DNA from: Ruminococcaceae bacterium UBA1865
Lineage (GTDB): Bacteria; Bacillota; Clostridia; Oscillospirales; Acutalibacteraceae
Length of the DNA stretch: 13,406 nucleotides
Reading direction: 5' to 3'
Assembly: GCA_002338255.1 (NCBI GenBank)
Contig: DDHX01000037.1
Location: 79,941-93,346, forward strand
Below the pieces are notes generated by a model, which worked only from the letters and a program-made list of their open reading frames with translations, ran no database searches and was not told where the DNA came from. Below are positions 6,525 to 13,406 of the stretch, one piece after another. Each line of letters opens with the position of its first letter. The stretch's first letter is position 1. The position numbers were made by a program, and so were the translations under genes.

Positions 6525-7186
6525 CTCCAACCCTGTTTTTGTAATTTTTTTTCAAGGAGCCTTAGTTTCGCACGCCGTTCTTTGTAATCAGGCAGAATTC
6601 CTTGGACCAATTTCCAAAACCGTGCGGAGTGATTATGTTCCACAGTATGAGAAAGCTCGTGGACAATTACATAGTCAATGACCTCAGGCTCCGCCATGAT
6701 GAGCTTGTAGCTAAAATTGAGGCTGTTTTTCCCCGAACAGCAGCCCCAGTAAGTATTTGCCGAACCAATGCGGACATGAGCGGGAAACAGCGCAGTCTGC
6801 TTTGAAAAATGTGCCGTTCGTTCCGGAATGATTTTTTGAGCCAAGGTCTTGTATAAATTGACAAGCAGGGGTTTCAATGTTTTAAAATCCCCATTTGGAA
6901 TCGTAAAGCAGCTGCCGGTAAAAGCAACGCTCTCCCCCTGTTCAACCGGATAATCTTGGCCAAGCAAGGAAAGCGTAGAACCTGTGGTAACTTCAAAATT
7001 TTTACGCGCTGCGGCGTTTGCCGCCATCTGAGTGGATTTTTCCGTAATCCAGTCTTGTTTTTCGCGCACAAAACGGTCAATCGTGCTTTGCGTTGCCCGC
7101 AGCGGGGCGCGTATTGTAACACTGCCGTCCCGATTGACGCAAATGGCAATTGTCTTGCGCTTTGAACGAACGAGTTGATATTCCAT
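6521..7186 (-). CDS. YgjP-like (DUF45/M48-type) zinc metallopeptidase
   Basis: A 221-aa protein of the YgjP/SprT-related DUF45 family. The zinc motif HELSH (H176-E177...H180) is followed by EHNHSARFW, where H186 is the usual third ligand. The conserved upstream block appears as NTYWGCCSGKNSLNFSYKL (144-162), a variant of the family's TRWGSCS. The N-terminus (SKRKTIAICVNRDGSVTIRAP) has the usual beta-rich fold. The ATG follows the upstream gene's TAG with no gap (TAGATG), and AGGGTGA inside that gene supplies the ribosome site, so the two are translationally coupled. Family members are thought to be intracellular proteases, but the substrate is unknown. Confidence 0.92.
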   Translation of the reverse strand: MEYQLVRSKRKTIAICVNRDGSVTIRAPLRATQSTIDRFVREKQDWITEKSTQMAANAAARKNFEVTTGSTLSLLGQDYPVEQGESVAFTGSCFTIPNGDFKTLKPLLVNLYKTLAQKIIPERTAHFSKQTALFPAHVRIGSANTYWGCCSGKNSLNFSYKLIMAEPEVIDYVIVHELSHTVEHNHSARFWKLVQGILPDYKERRAKLRLLEKKLQKQGWS

Positions 7187-7903
7187 CTATTTCACCCTAC
7201 GTTTCATTGCGCGAATAACTGTCTTTGTGTTGTCGTCCACACGGTAGGATTCCACGATTTTTTGGAGCGCCTTGTTGTACGTCCAGTCATCAAGATTATT
7301 GTCCTGGAGAAATTTCATTGTTTTGCCGGGGTATTTCACGAAGCAGACGGACAAGGCCCAAGCCACCGCCATTTTGACATAGTAACCGTCATGATGGATT
7401 CCGTCGTATATCCTTAAAACATCATCAATATATTCATCGGTAATCATAAAGTCCATTATCATTACCGCGGCAAATCGCAGTTCAAACTCTTTGTCGCTTT
7501 TCAGGTATGGCAGCAAAAACGCGAACAGCTTCTCTTTGTCTTTTGCGGCCGTTTTAAATGAGGAGCAACAAGTATCACATACCGCCCAGTTGTTGATTTT
7601 CGGCACAAAATCCGCAATCCGCTGAAAAGCTTCGCCCTGCTCCATTTTAGCGTACCCGATTACAAAACCGCGCAGCATCGTTTCTTCAAAAAAAGTGTCC
7701 TGTGCAGTGGAAAGATAAATCCGCCAGTCGCCTTTGGCAAGCTGCTTTGCAAGCGCGCGCAGTTTTGGCACACGCACGCCGAGGATGTTTTCCACACCGG
7801 GAACAATCTTATTTTGCATCTTCTGGTAAGGCTCGTCCGCAAGCGAACGGATATGTTCCAAAAGCGATGGATAATCTGTGTACTGAAAACTGCTCTGCAT
7901 CAT
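7187..7903 (-). CDS. DNA alkylation repair protein (AlkD-like HEAT-repeat glycosylase)
   Basis: A 238-aa all-helical protein of the AlkC/AlkD superfamily, which removes alkylated bases such as 3- and 7-methylpurines without flipping them. The functional residues of Bacillus AlkD have counterparts at near-identical spacing: W106 and D110 (NNWAVCDTCC; AlkD W109, D113), R143 (ELRFAAVMIMDF; R148) and W182 (VKMAVAWALS; W187). The catalytic Asp is present, so activity is expected. The start is the first of two ATGs, 9 nt after GAGG. It leads a two-gene operon with the YgjP-like peptidase and has its own promoter. Confidence 0.93.
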   Translation of the reverse strand: MMQSSFQYTDYPSLLEHIRSLADEPYQKMQNKIVPGVENILGVRVPKLRALAKQLAKGDWRIYLSTAQDTFFEETMLRGFVIGYAKMEQGEAFQRIADFVPKINNWAVCDTCCSSFKTAAKDKEKLFAFLLPYLKSDKEFELRFAAVMIMDFMITDEYIDDVLRIYDGIHHDGYYVKMAVAWALSVCFVKYPGKTMKFLQDNNLDDWTYNKALQKIVESYRVDDNTKTVIRAMKRRVK

Positions 7904-7936
7904 TTGTTTTTACCTCATAACTCTTTTGTTGGAATC

Positions 7937-7965
7937 ATTATATAATTTTCAGCAGAAAAAGACAA
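7937..7965 (-). promoter_or_regulatory. Promoter of the alkD-like operon, with inverted repeat at the -35
   Basis: On the minus strand, TTGTCT (7965-7960), 17 bp and TATAAT (7942-7937) form a good sigma-A promoter. GACAATATTTGTC (7961-7973), a perfect 5-3-5 inverted repeat, covers most of the -35 and its upstream edge and could be an operator. It does not match the Gram-positive LexA box. Confidence 0.6.
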
Positions 7966-7981
7966 TATTTGTCAACAAGCC

Positions 7982-8009
7982 AATGGCCGGCAATACATTG
8001 CCGGCCATT
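7982..8009 (-). terminator. Strong hairpin after the pepC-DUF1653-GNAT operon
   Basis: AATGGCCGGCAA pairs perfectly with TTGCCGGCCATT around a 4-nt loop, 22 nt after the acetyltransferase stop. The stem is GC-rich, but the following minus-strand sequence (GGCTTGTTG) is only mildly U-rich, so termination efficiency is uncertain. Confidence 0.6.
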
Positions 8010-8031
8010 ATTCTCGCATTTTGATATTTTG

Positions 8032-8586
8032 TTAATAAAGAGTTCGGCATAGGATAAAACGTTCTTTGCCGCCATACTTTTGCTTTTGCATCAATACTTC
8101 AAAGCCCATCTCCTGCACATTGTGCAGACTATGTTTATTACTGGGCGACACCGTGGTAAGAATATATTTTATGCCGTGATTCCGGTCGTTATTTTCCCGT
8201 GCAAACTCCAACGCAAACGCAATCAGCTGCTGCTGAAGATGATTTCCGCGGTAAGACGGGTGAACAACTATGGTATCCAATTTGGCGCAGGAAAGCGTTT
8301 TTTCGAGAGGCCAACCCAAATCCCAACCATAATTACAAGCGTCTTCCCCCGGCAAAACAAAAGAAGAATACGCAACCAGCATTTCGCCATCAAAACAGCC
8401 GATAACAAAATTCGGTGCTTCCAAATAAGCTGCGTTATCCTCACGGTCAGACGGCATAAAAATATCCTGATTTTGTATTGAATTGCAAATAATTTCCTGT
8501 AATGCCATCATTTTGTCCAAATCAGCTTCCGTGCAGGTTCTCATGATAAGAGTGCCCTTCGGTTTTGTGATTGCAATCTCTTTCAT
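8032..8586 (-). CDS. GNAT-family N-acetyltransferase
   Basis: A 184-aa acetyl-CoA-dependent acyltransferase. The acetyl-CoA pyrophosphate loop lies at 105-117 (TIVVHPSYRGNHL), a variant of the Q/RxxGxG/A signature with Asn-His in place of the usual small residues. It is followed by the typical helix LQQQLIAFALEFA, and the C-terminal segment TVSPSNKHSLHNVQEMGF is the usual B motif. The substrate cannot be deduced. A longer frame extends to 8757, but the ATG at 8586 has GGGGAG at 7-nt spacing, and the extension would overlap the DUF1653 gene. Last gene of the operon, 4 nt after DUF1653. Confidence 0.9.
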   Translation of the reverse strand: MKEIAITKPKGTLIMRTCTEADLDKMMALQEIICNSIQNQDIFMPSDREDNAAYLEAPNFVIGCFDGEMLVAYSSFVLPGEDACNYGWDLGWPLEKTLSCAKLDTIVVHPSYRGNHLQQQLIAFALEFARENNDRNHGIKYILTTVSPSNKHSLHNVQEMGFEVLMQKQKYGGKERFILCRTLY

Positions 8587-8590
8587 TGTT

Positions 8591-8821
8591 TCACTCCCCA
8601 ATATACTCAAATCGCGCGCACAGTTCGCTCTCAGCGCCTGTTGGATTTTGCACCATTTCATTCCACATGGAAGCGGGGCGCACCCACATGCCGTGTTCGC
8701 CGTAAAGCGCCTGGTACACAACCATCTGCTCAAGCGTTTCGGAGTGCGTCGCGACAAAGAGAACGCGGTATTGGTTTCCCTTAAAATGGCGATAAAGGCC
8801 GGGCTTGATTTCGTAATCCAT
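8591..8821 (-). CDS. DUF1653 domain protein
   Basis: A 76-aa small soluble protein almost wholly made of a DUF1653 domain, with PGLYRHFKGNQYRVL (7-21) and later MVVYQALYGEHGMWVRP. The start is the ATG at 8821, which has AGGGAGT 6 nt upstream, just after the pepC stop; a longer frame to 8866 lacks a ribosome site and overlaps pepC. The family's function is not established. Tight packing between pepC and the acetyltransferase indicates co-transcription. Confidence 0.9.
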   Translation of the reverse strand: MDYEIKPGLYRHFKGNQYRVLFVATHSETLEQMVVYQALYGEHGMWVRPASMWNEMVQNPTGAESELCARFEYIGE

Positions 8822-8835
8822 AAAATAACTCCCTA

Positions 8836-10179
8836 TCAGTCGGCAAGTGAGCCCATCGGATCCCACGGGCTAAGGTGGATTGGTTCGAGTTTGAACAGTT
8901 CAAGCAAAGCTTTATCCAAGTATTTTTTGTTCACAACCGCCTGATATACATATTTGTCAAACCAGCTGTCGCTCATCACAAAATAGCCCTTGCAGCCCTT
9001 TTCGTCGCTCCAGCTGTTTTCAATTTTCCACTTGGTCGGGTTGCCGTCCTCGTCAAGGTTCACACCGGTAATGACCATCGCATGGTTCATCGCACTCTGG
9101 CGGTAATCGAGGCCCTCTTCTTTCGTTAAATCAAAGCTCATGTCAAAAGCCGCTTCATAATCGTAAGCCTTATCGTCCCAAATACCGGCTTCACGGTCGC
9201 CAAACTTGCCCACGTCGCTGCCGAACCAAACGACCTGACGGTCGGTAAGCTGTGCCAGAACCAGTTTTTTGAAGGTGGAAAGTTCCAAATTCAGATACTC
9301 AATGTCGCTGCCGCCAAGTACATTTCCAAGGTAATCGACTGTATAAGTGCGGTTAAACGGCTTATCCTTCGTCGGTGCATTGGTAATACTCACATAATCA
9401 TCAAGGATATCGCCTAAATATTCTTTATAAAATTGATTCGGGGTTAAATTCTTCTTGTTGACATAATTCTTTTCCCTGTCAACATACTCAAAGTCAAAAA
9501 CTGTTGGCGGTACGCCGAAGCAGGCACAAAGCAGACTGTACATCTCGTTGAGCATTTTTTGTTTTTCGGCGTCAAGTTCTTCACGGCTCTTGCCGGCAGC
9601 GAACTGGCGCTGCAAAACAGATGCATACTGCTTCAATTTTGTGTCGATCAGGCCGTTCATTGCACTGGTATTGCTGCTCTGATAGGTTTCGTCCATCGCG
9701 TCCTTAGGAACAAGACCGTATTTTTTAATCAGACTAACGAGCATATCCCATTGGCCGCCGTCCTGTATGCCTGTCATCAGCACATAGGTAAGCGTTCTGT
9801 CGTCAACCGGCTGGTCAGCCAAATCAATCACGGACTCCAAAAAATAGTTTATTTTTTCAAACTTATCCCAGAAGGCTATGTAATTTTGAGAAAACTCAAA
9901 TTTTTCAATATTGTACTTTTTGCCGATCATTTCACGTAGCACATTTAAACCGGAGAAAATCCAGCAGCGTCCGCTTTTCTTTTGGTTGGTGACCTCCATC
10001 GTGGGAATATCGATTGAAAATTTAAATTGGGTGTTTTTCGCGCTGGACGGCACGAAAGCAATGGTATCCACGGAATTTTTGGCAAGTGCGTTTGTCATTG
10101 CCTTTAGCAGCTTGCTCGATTGGTAACTTTGTTCAAATTTGTTTCGCATTTCTAAGCTTATAGGTTTTGCGTTTTTCAT
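8836..10179 (-). CDS. pepC: C1B cysteine aminopeptidase (PepC / bleomycin hydrolase family)
   Basis: A 447-aa cytosolic papain-like aminopeptidase that normally forms hexamers and trims N-terminal residues from peptides. The catalytic triad is visible: C72 (SGRCWIFSGLN), H366 (MNHAMVITGV) and N388 (IENSWSDEKG). The C-terminal arm, which in this family lies in the active site and limits cleavage to aminopeptidase mode, ends LSPWDPMGSLAD, close to the canonical ending. Length and lack of a signal peptide match the family. The start has AAAGGAA about 9 nt upstream. First gene of the operon with DUF1653 (14-nt gap) and GNAT, transcribed divergently from the hydroxyacid oxidase gene. Confidence 0.96.
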   Translation of the reverse strand: MKNAKPISLEMRNKFEQSYQSSKLLKAMTNALAKNSVDTIAFVPSSAKNTQFKFSIDIPTMEVTNQKKSGRCWIFSGLNVLREMIGKKYNIEKFEFSQNYIAFWDKFEKINYFLESVIDLADQPVDDRTLTYVLMTGIQDGGQWDMLVSLIKKYGLVPKDAMDETYQSSNTSAMNGLIDTKLKQYASVLQRQFAAGKSREELDAEKQKMLNEMYSLLCACFGVPPTVFDFEYVDREKNYVNKKNLTPNQFYKEYLGDILDDYVSITNAPTKDKPFNRTYTVDYLGNVLGGSDIEYLNLELSTFKKLVLAQLTDRQVVWFGSDVGKFGDREAGIWDDKAYDYEAAFDMSFDLTKEEGLDYRQSAMNHAMVITGVNLDEDGNPTKWKIENSWSDEKGCKGYFVMSDSWFDKYVYQAVVNKKYLDKALLELFKLEPIHLSPWDPMGSLAD

Positions 10180-10250
10180 ATGTTTATGTTCCTTTCTAAG
10201 AAAAGCCGCAGTTGTCGATTGCGGTCATATTTGGTCGGTAACTATATTTT

Positions 10251-10279
10251 AGTATATAACAAAATCAGTGATATCACAA
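10251..10279 (-). promoter_or_regulatory. Promoter of the pepC operon
   Basis: On the minus strand, TTGTGA (10279-10274), 17 bp and TATACT (10256-10251). The perfect palindrome GTGATATCAC (10268-10277) overlaps the -35 and spacer and may be an operator. The leader of about 65 nt contains a small CCGCA/TGCGG hairpin near 10206-10224. Confidence 0.55.
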
Positions 10280-10303
10280 TAGGAATATAGACAAAGTAAG
10301 CGT

Positions 10304-10332
10304 TTGACGCGGCATATTTGCAGTGATATAAT
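10304..10332 (+). promoter_or_regulatory. Promoter of the hydroxyacid oxidase gene
   Basis: TTGACG (10304-10309), a 17-bp spacer and TATAAT (10327-10332), with TGA before the -10 (extended -10). One of the best promoters in the window. The start site is expected near 10339, about 48 nt before the ATG. Confidence 0.75.
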
Positions 10333-10386
10333 GACATGAGAAATGTACGGCAATGACCATGTAAATGTTGAATGGAGGATAAATAG

Positions 10387-11409
10387 ATGACCTATCAGGA
10401 TGTTTTGGAAACTGCCAGAAAAAACATGGCCCCGAAATGCAGGGTATGCAGAGAATGTAACGGCATTGTATGCCGCGGTGAAATTCCCGGAGTCGGCGGA
10501 AAAGGCACCGGAAACGCATTCATTATAAACTACGACTATCTTTCCAAAATTAAAATAAATATGGATGTAATTTATGAAAACAGAGGGCAGGATACTTCCG
10601 TCGAACTTTTCGGCAGGAAATTCGCCGCTCCTGTTTTTGCCGCCCCGATCAGCGGATTAAGCAACAATTACAATGGCTATCTGAATGAGCAGACTTATGC
10701 GGAAATATTGGTACCGGGCTGCATTGAGGCCGGGTGCGCAGCATTTACGGGTGACGGAGCAGGGGATAATTTCTTTTTAGATCCTCTAAAAGCTGTTAAG
10801 GCTGCCGGTGGCGTCGCTGTACCGACCATAAAGCCATGGGCGAAGGAAGATATCTTTCATAAAATGGATTTAGCGGTTGAAGCCGGTGCCATGGCGATTG
10901 CAATGGACATTGACTCTGCCGGTCTTCCGCTTTTAGCCGCGGCCGGCAAACCGGTCAACGCTAAGAGCACTGCCGAGTTGACCGAAATAGCGGCTTACGC
11001 CTCCGTCCCATTTATTATAAAAGGAATTATGACAGCGGAAGGCGCAAAGAAGGCCGCTGCAAGCGGAGCCTACGGAATCGTCGTATCCAATCACGGGGGC
11101 CGTGTCCTTGACAACACCCCAGCGACACTTGAAGTTCTTCCAGAAATTAAAGCGGCGGTCGGCAATGCGGTTAAAATTTTTGTCGATGGCGGAATCCGTA
11201 CCGGTTCCGATGTATTCAAATCCCTTGCACTCGGTGCGGACGCTGTGTTAATCGGCAGGCCCTATGTTGTGGCTGCCTGTGGCGGTGGTGCCGAGGGTGT
11301 GGCACTGTACACCCGTAAAATCACAGCCGAATTGCAGGAGGCGATGAAGATGACTGGCTGCGCGACGTTAGCGGACATTACAACTGATAAAGTACGGTTT
11401 ACAAAATAA
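10387..11409 (+). CDS. FMN-dependent alpha-hydroxy-acid dehydrogenase/oxidase
   Basis: A 340-aa TIM-barrel flavoenzyme of the lactate oxidase / glycolate oxidase / L-lactate dehydrogenase (LldD) superfamily, which oxidizes 2-hydroxyacids to 2-oxoacids. The catalytic core is clear: K212 (FIIKGIM, flavin contact), H236 and R239 (SNHGGRVLDNTP, catalytic base and substrate Arg), and the FMN phosphate site D268-G-G...R271 and IGRPYV (289-294). The N-terminus differs from classical members: residues 18-29 read CRVCRECNGIVC, four cysteines spaced 2, 2 and 4 residues apart, followed by RGEIPGVGGKGTG. Related proteins are common in anaerobic Clostridia, and the electron acceptor need not be oxygen. 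The cysteines might bind a metal or iron-sulfur cluster, which is inference. The start has GGAGG at 8-nt spacing. It is a single-gene unit. Confidence 0.92.
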   Translation: MTYQDVLETARKNMAPKCRVCRECNGIVCRGEIPGVGGKGTGNAFIINYDYLSKIKINMDVIYENRGQDTSVELFGRKFAAPVFAAPISGLSNNYNGYLNEQTYAEILVPGCIEAGCAAFTGDGAGDNFFLDPLKAVKAAGGVAVPTIKPWAKEDIFHKMDLAVEAGAMAIAMDIDSAGLPLLAAAGKPVNAKSTAELTEIAAYASVPFIIKGIMTAEGAKKAAASGAYGIVVSNHGGRVLDNTPATLEVLPEIKAAVGNAVKIFVDGGIRTGSDVFKSLALGADAVLIGRPYVVAACGGGAEGVALYTRKITAELQEAMKMTGCATLADITTDKVRFTK

Positions 11410-11441
11410 GCGATTTCACTGAGAAATAGTGTAATAAATAG

Positions 11442-11486
11442 AAAGGCGCTTGAACCATCAAACAGGATTGGTTCAAACGCCTTTTT
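11442..11486 (+). terminator. Bidirectional terminator between convergent genes
   Basis: AAAGGCG-C-TTGAACCA pairs with TGGTTCAA-A-CGCCTTT (one C/A mismatch), with an 11-nt loop and a TTTTT tail. It ends the hydroxyacid oxidase transcript. On the minus strand, CTTTCTATTT follows the stem, and the GDPD stop codon lies 2 nt away, so it likely serves both genes. Confidence 0.88.
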
Positions 11487-11487
11487 G

Positions 11488-12390
11488 TTATTGTTTTTGT
11501 TGTATTCTTGGATCGAAATATTCAAAAATTACGAGGCCCCCTGTTTTTTGTACCTCCGCCGCATCAGCAGGGGTACGAACTGTCCACGAAACCTCCTGTA
11601 CTCCGTACAGTTTTTTACACAAGCGAAAGCTCAAATTTTTCCGGTCTTCCACACAGTAGGCAATAAAGTCCGGCCTGGTAATGAAGTTGGTCAGGCAGTT
11701 ACTCAAGGCAAAAGTAAGCGGAGGAGCAATATGCTCGTACCGGTGCATACTCATTGTCAGCTGACCGCGCACAAGCGCCGGCCGGTGCTTTTTAAACCAG
11801 TAAACTGCGCGCGGGTCAAACGATTCCACGCAATAAACGCCGGTATAGCCCTCAAGCTCTTTGCAAAGCCTTTCGCAAAGCGTGCGGATGTTTCCGCCGT
11901 AGGGCTTTACCTCGATAATCATCGGGATTTTTCCGTCTACCACTTTCAACACGTCGGAAAAAAGCGGGATGTGCTCCTGCGAATCTTTTAATTGGTATTC
12001 TTTTAACTCGTCACAGCTTAGTTCGGACAAATTTACGTCCGCCCCGCACATGCGCTTTAAATTTTCATCGTGCAGAACAGCAAGACGGCCGTCCTTGGTT
12101 AAGTGAACATCCAATTCGATGCCGAAGCCGTTCTCAACTGCCCGGTGAAATCCGGGCAGGGAATTTTCCGGAATTGACTGGTCTTCCGTGTAATACCCAC
12201 GGTGCGCGTAAAAACGGTTTTTCAGCGGAGTGAGATCCGGCTGATTGCGCATACGGGGCGCCAGCACTAAACTCCATACTATCAACAATAACATAACAAC
12301 AATCATAGCAGCGGCGGCGGCACTTAAAAAAGAAATTTTAAGCGCGCATACGTACAACAGTGAAAGCAGAATGAGATAAACAGCCCACAT
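11488..12390 (-). CDS. Membrane-anchored glycerophosphodiester phosphodiesterase
   Basis: A 300-aa GDPD-family enzyme hydrolysing glycerophosphodiesters to glycerol-3-phosphate and an alcohol. Two adjacent N-terminal hydrophobic segments (about 2-18 and 22-44) anchor it. The catalytic domain begins at residue 60 with H63-R64 (YAHRGYY), E76-N77 (IPENSLPGF), E92 and D94 (IELDVHLTKDG), H107 (VLHDEN) and E160/K162 (IEVKP), the full metal and acid-base set. Two tightly spaced helices make a hairpin anchor with the enzyme on the cytosolic side plausible. The start has GAGGA about 10 nt upstream, located at the end of the MFS gene (5-nt gap), so the two form an operon. Confidence 0.93.
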   Translation of the reverse strand: MWAVYLILLSLLYVCALKISFLSAAAAAMIVVMLLLIVWSLVLAPRMRNQPDLTPLKNRFYAHRGYYTEDQSIPENSLPGFHRAVENGFGIELDVHLTKDGRLAVLHDENLKRMCGADVNLSELSCDELKEYQLKDSQEHIPLFSDVLKVVDGKIPMIIEVKPYGGNIRTLCERLCKELEGYTGVYCVESFDPRAVYWFKKHRPALVRGQLTMSMHRYEHIAPPLTFALSNCLTNFITRPDFIAYCVEDRKNLSFRLCKKLYGVQEVSWTVRTPADAAEVQKTGGLVIFEYFDPRIQQKQ

Positions 12391-12395
12391 TTCTA

Positions 12396-13406
12396 TCAGT
12401 CCTCAACATCAAAAGCTTCGAGCTTGCTTTTCGGCTGAACCGGTTTGGAGTCACCATGTTTCACAAAAAGCATCGTGACAAACGAAAGCGTGACGAAAAT
12501 CGCCGCGTAAGGGAACAGCGTACCATAGCCAACATGCTCGAGCAGCGCACCCGATAAAATCGGTGTAATAATTTGCGCAGCCATCGAAAAGCTGTAATAA
12601 AATCCTGTGAATTTCCCCACCTCGCTGCCGCGGCTCATCTCCACCACCATAGGGTAGGAATTCACGTTAATAGCCGCCCATGCGACGCCCACAAAAACGA
12701 ACAGCACATTGACAAGCGGCGAAAAGGTTTTAATGAACGAACCCAGCAGGAAACAAAGTGCAAGAATACCAACACCAAACAAAATTGTCTTTTTTCTGCC
12801 GACTTTCGTTGCAATGTTACCAACCGGTATGTAAGAAAGGATTGCGGCACCGGTGGCGATGAGCAGGCAGTAAGCAAATTCGCCTCCCTTGAGTCCCCAA
12901 TAGACCTGCGCATATTTTGAAAACGCGGTCGTAACGGCGTTGTAGCCCATGAACCAAAGTGCAACAGAAAATAAAATGAATAACAGGCTGCGTTTGACTG
13001 CTTTGTCCATTGGAGCAGATTTTCCACCCGCATCAAGCGCAGGTTCTTCTTCCGGATCCTGTGCGGCAATCTCATCGGCAATGGTCCGTTCCTTGACCTT
13101 CAAAACAAGTACAATAACCGAGATTACCATGATAACCGCTACAACCGCAAACAGCGGCAAATAGTTGGGTTTGCCTGTTTTGGGCACCATCACGGAAATC
13201 AGCACAAGGGTGAGCATTCCGCCGACCGCGCCCATCAGATTAATAATTGCATTCCCTTTTGAACGCAGGGGTTTGGGCGTTACATCCGGCATCAGCGCAA
13301 CTGCGGGGGAACGGTAAGTACTCATTGCAAGCAGCACGAGCAGCAAACCGATGATAAAAAGCGTCAAGGACCGAATATCGTCGGCAACCGGAATTAAAAG
13401 CATGGA
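12396..13406 (-). CDS. MFS transporter (SLC45/GPH-like sugar transporter type), partial
   Basis: The frame is open to the window edge, so the N-terminal part (roughly TM1-3) is outside. The ATG near 13403 lies inside the protein and should not be taken as the start. About 336 codons show around nine membrane helices. YRSPAVALMPDVTPKPLRSK follows the first visible helices, a motif common in SLC45-like and sucrose/H+ symporter-like MFS proteins. A hydrophilic acidic central loop (about 104-137) is followed by the second six-helix bundle, with GNIATKVGRKKT as the TM8-9 loop signature. The tail is charged (ending EAFDVED). The substrate is not determinable. Operon with the GDPD: an MFS of this class beside a phosphodiesterase could mean uptake of a glycoside or a glycerophosphodiester, which is speculation. 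Confidence 0.9.
   Translation of the reverse strand, partial: SMLLIPVADDIRSLTLFIIGLLLVLLAMSTYRSPAVALMPDVTPKPLRSKGNAIINLMGAVGGMLTLVLISVMVPKTGKPNYLPLFAVVAVIMVISVIVLVLKVKERTIADEIAAQDPEEEPALDAGGKSAPMDKAVKRSLLFILFSVALWFMGYNAVTTAFSKYAQVYWGLKGGEFAYCLLIATGAAILSYIPVGNIATKVGRKKTILFGVGILALCFLLGSFIKTFSPLVNVLFVFVGVAWAAINVNSYPMVVEMSRGSEVGKFTGFYYSFSMAAQIITPILSGALLEHVGYGTLFPYAAIFVTLSFVTMLFVKHGDSKPVQPKSKLEAFDVED

Noticed and set aside
8587..8757. N-terminal extension of the acetyltransferase (57 extra residues)
   Set aside because: It overlaps the DUF1653 gene and lacks a ribosome site; ATG 8586 has a strong one.
8483..8944. 153-codon plus-strand frame across the GNAT/DUF1653 genes
   Set aside because: It is antisense to three well-supported genes and has no family resemblance or ribosome site.
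9559..9939. 126-codon plus-strand frame antisense to pepC
   Set aside because: It is a shadow of the clearly conserved pepC coding sequence with no ribosome site.
10264..10281. CRP/FNR-type site around TTGTGATATCAC
   Set aside because: The half-sites touch with no 4-6 bp spacer, so it does not fit TGTGA-N6-TCACA or TTGAT-N4-ATCAA.

Overview
The window looks like a chromosomal segment of a low-to-moderate G+C clostridial Firmicute. Gene starts carry strong Shine-Dalgarno sequences, promoters are of the TTGACA-17-TATAAT type, and the protein families (lactate dehydrogenase, M29 and C1B aminopeptidases, an AraR-type regulator relic, an ECF sigma factor coupled to a small membrane protein) fit the class Clostridia. 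Oscillospirales-like anaerobes are my best guess, but the sequence alone does not fix the genus.

Layout: (1) 1-908, minus strand: an ECF sigma factor whose stop codon overlaps by 4 nt the start of a membrane protein that runs off the window. (2) 936-1858: about 920 bp without an intact gene. It holds a candidate sigma-operon promoter, a decayed AraR-like (GntR/LacI-type) regulator relic, a strong promoter with two AraR-box-like 16-mers 73 bp apart, and a second possible promoter. (3) 1859-3814, plus strand: a 651-aa membrane protein with an extracytoplasmic alpha/beta-hydrolase domain followed by a multi-helix membrane domain, ending at a strong hairpin terminator. (4) 3942-4070: a possible tiny minus-strand transcription unit (promoter, RBS, 17-codon ORF, hairpin). 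(5) 4203-7903, minus strand: AlkD-like DNA glycosylase, YgjP-like metallopeptidase, M29 aminopeptidase and L-lactate dehydrogenase, in two apparent transcription units. (6) 8032-10179, minus strand: an operon of a C1B aminopeptidase (PepC/bleomycin hydrolase), a DUF1653 protein and a GNAT acetyltransferase. (7) 10387-11409, plus strand: an FMN-dependent alpha-hydroxy-acid dehydrogenase/oxidase with an N-terminal cysteine cluster, divergent from pepC and ending in a terminator. (8) 11488-13406, minus strand: an MFS transporter (5' end outside the window) followed closely by a membrane-anchored glycerophosphodiester phosphodiesterase.

Functionally, most of the window is housekeeping: intracellular peptide turnover (M29 and C1B aminopeptidases), fermentation to lactate plus a possible lactate/2-hydroxyacid-oxidizing enzyme, alkylation repair, and glycerophosphodiester scavenging. 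The most unusual part is 1050-1860. There a dead arabinose-type repressor gene sits beside well-preserved AraR-like operators and an almost consensus promoter. These now face a membrane hydrolase that has no obvious connection to arabinose use.
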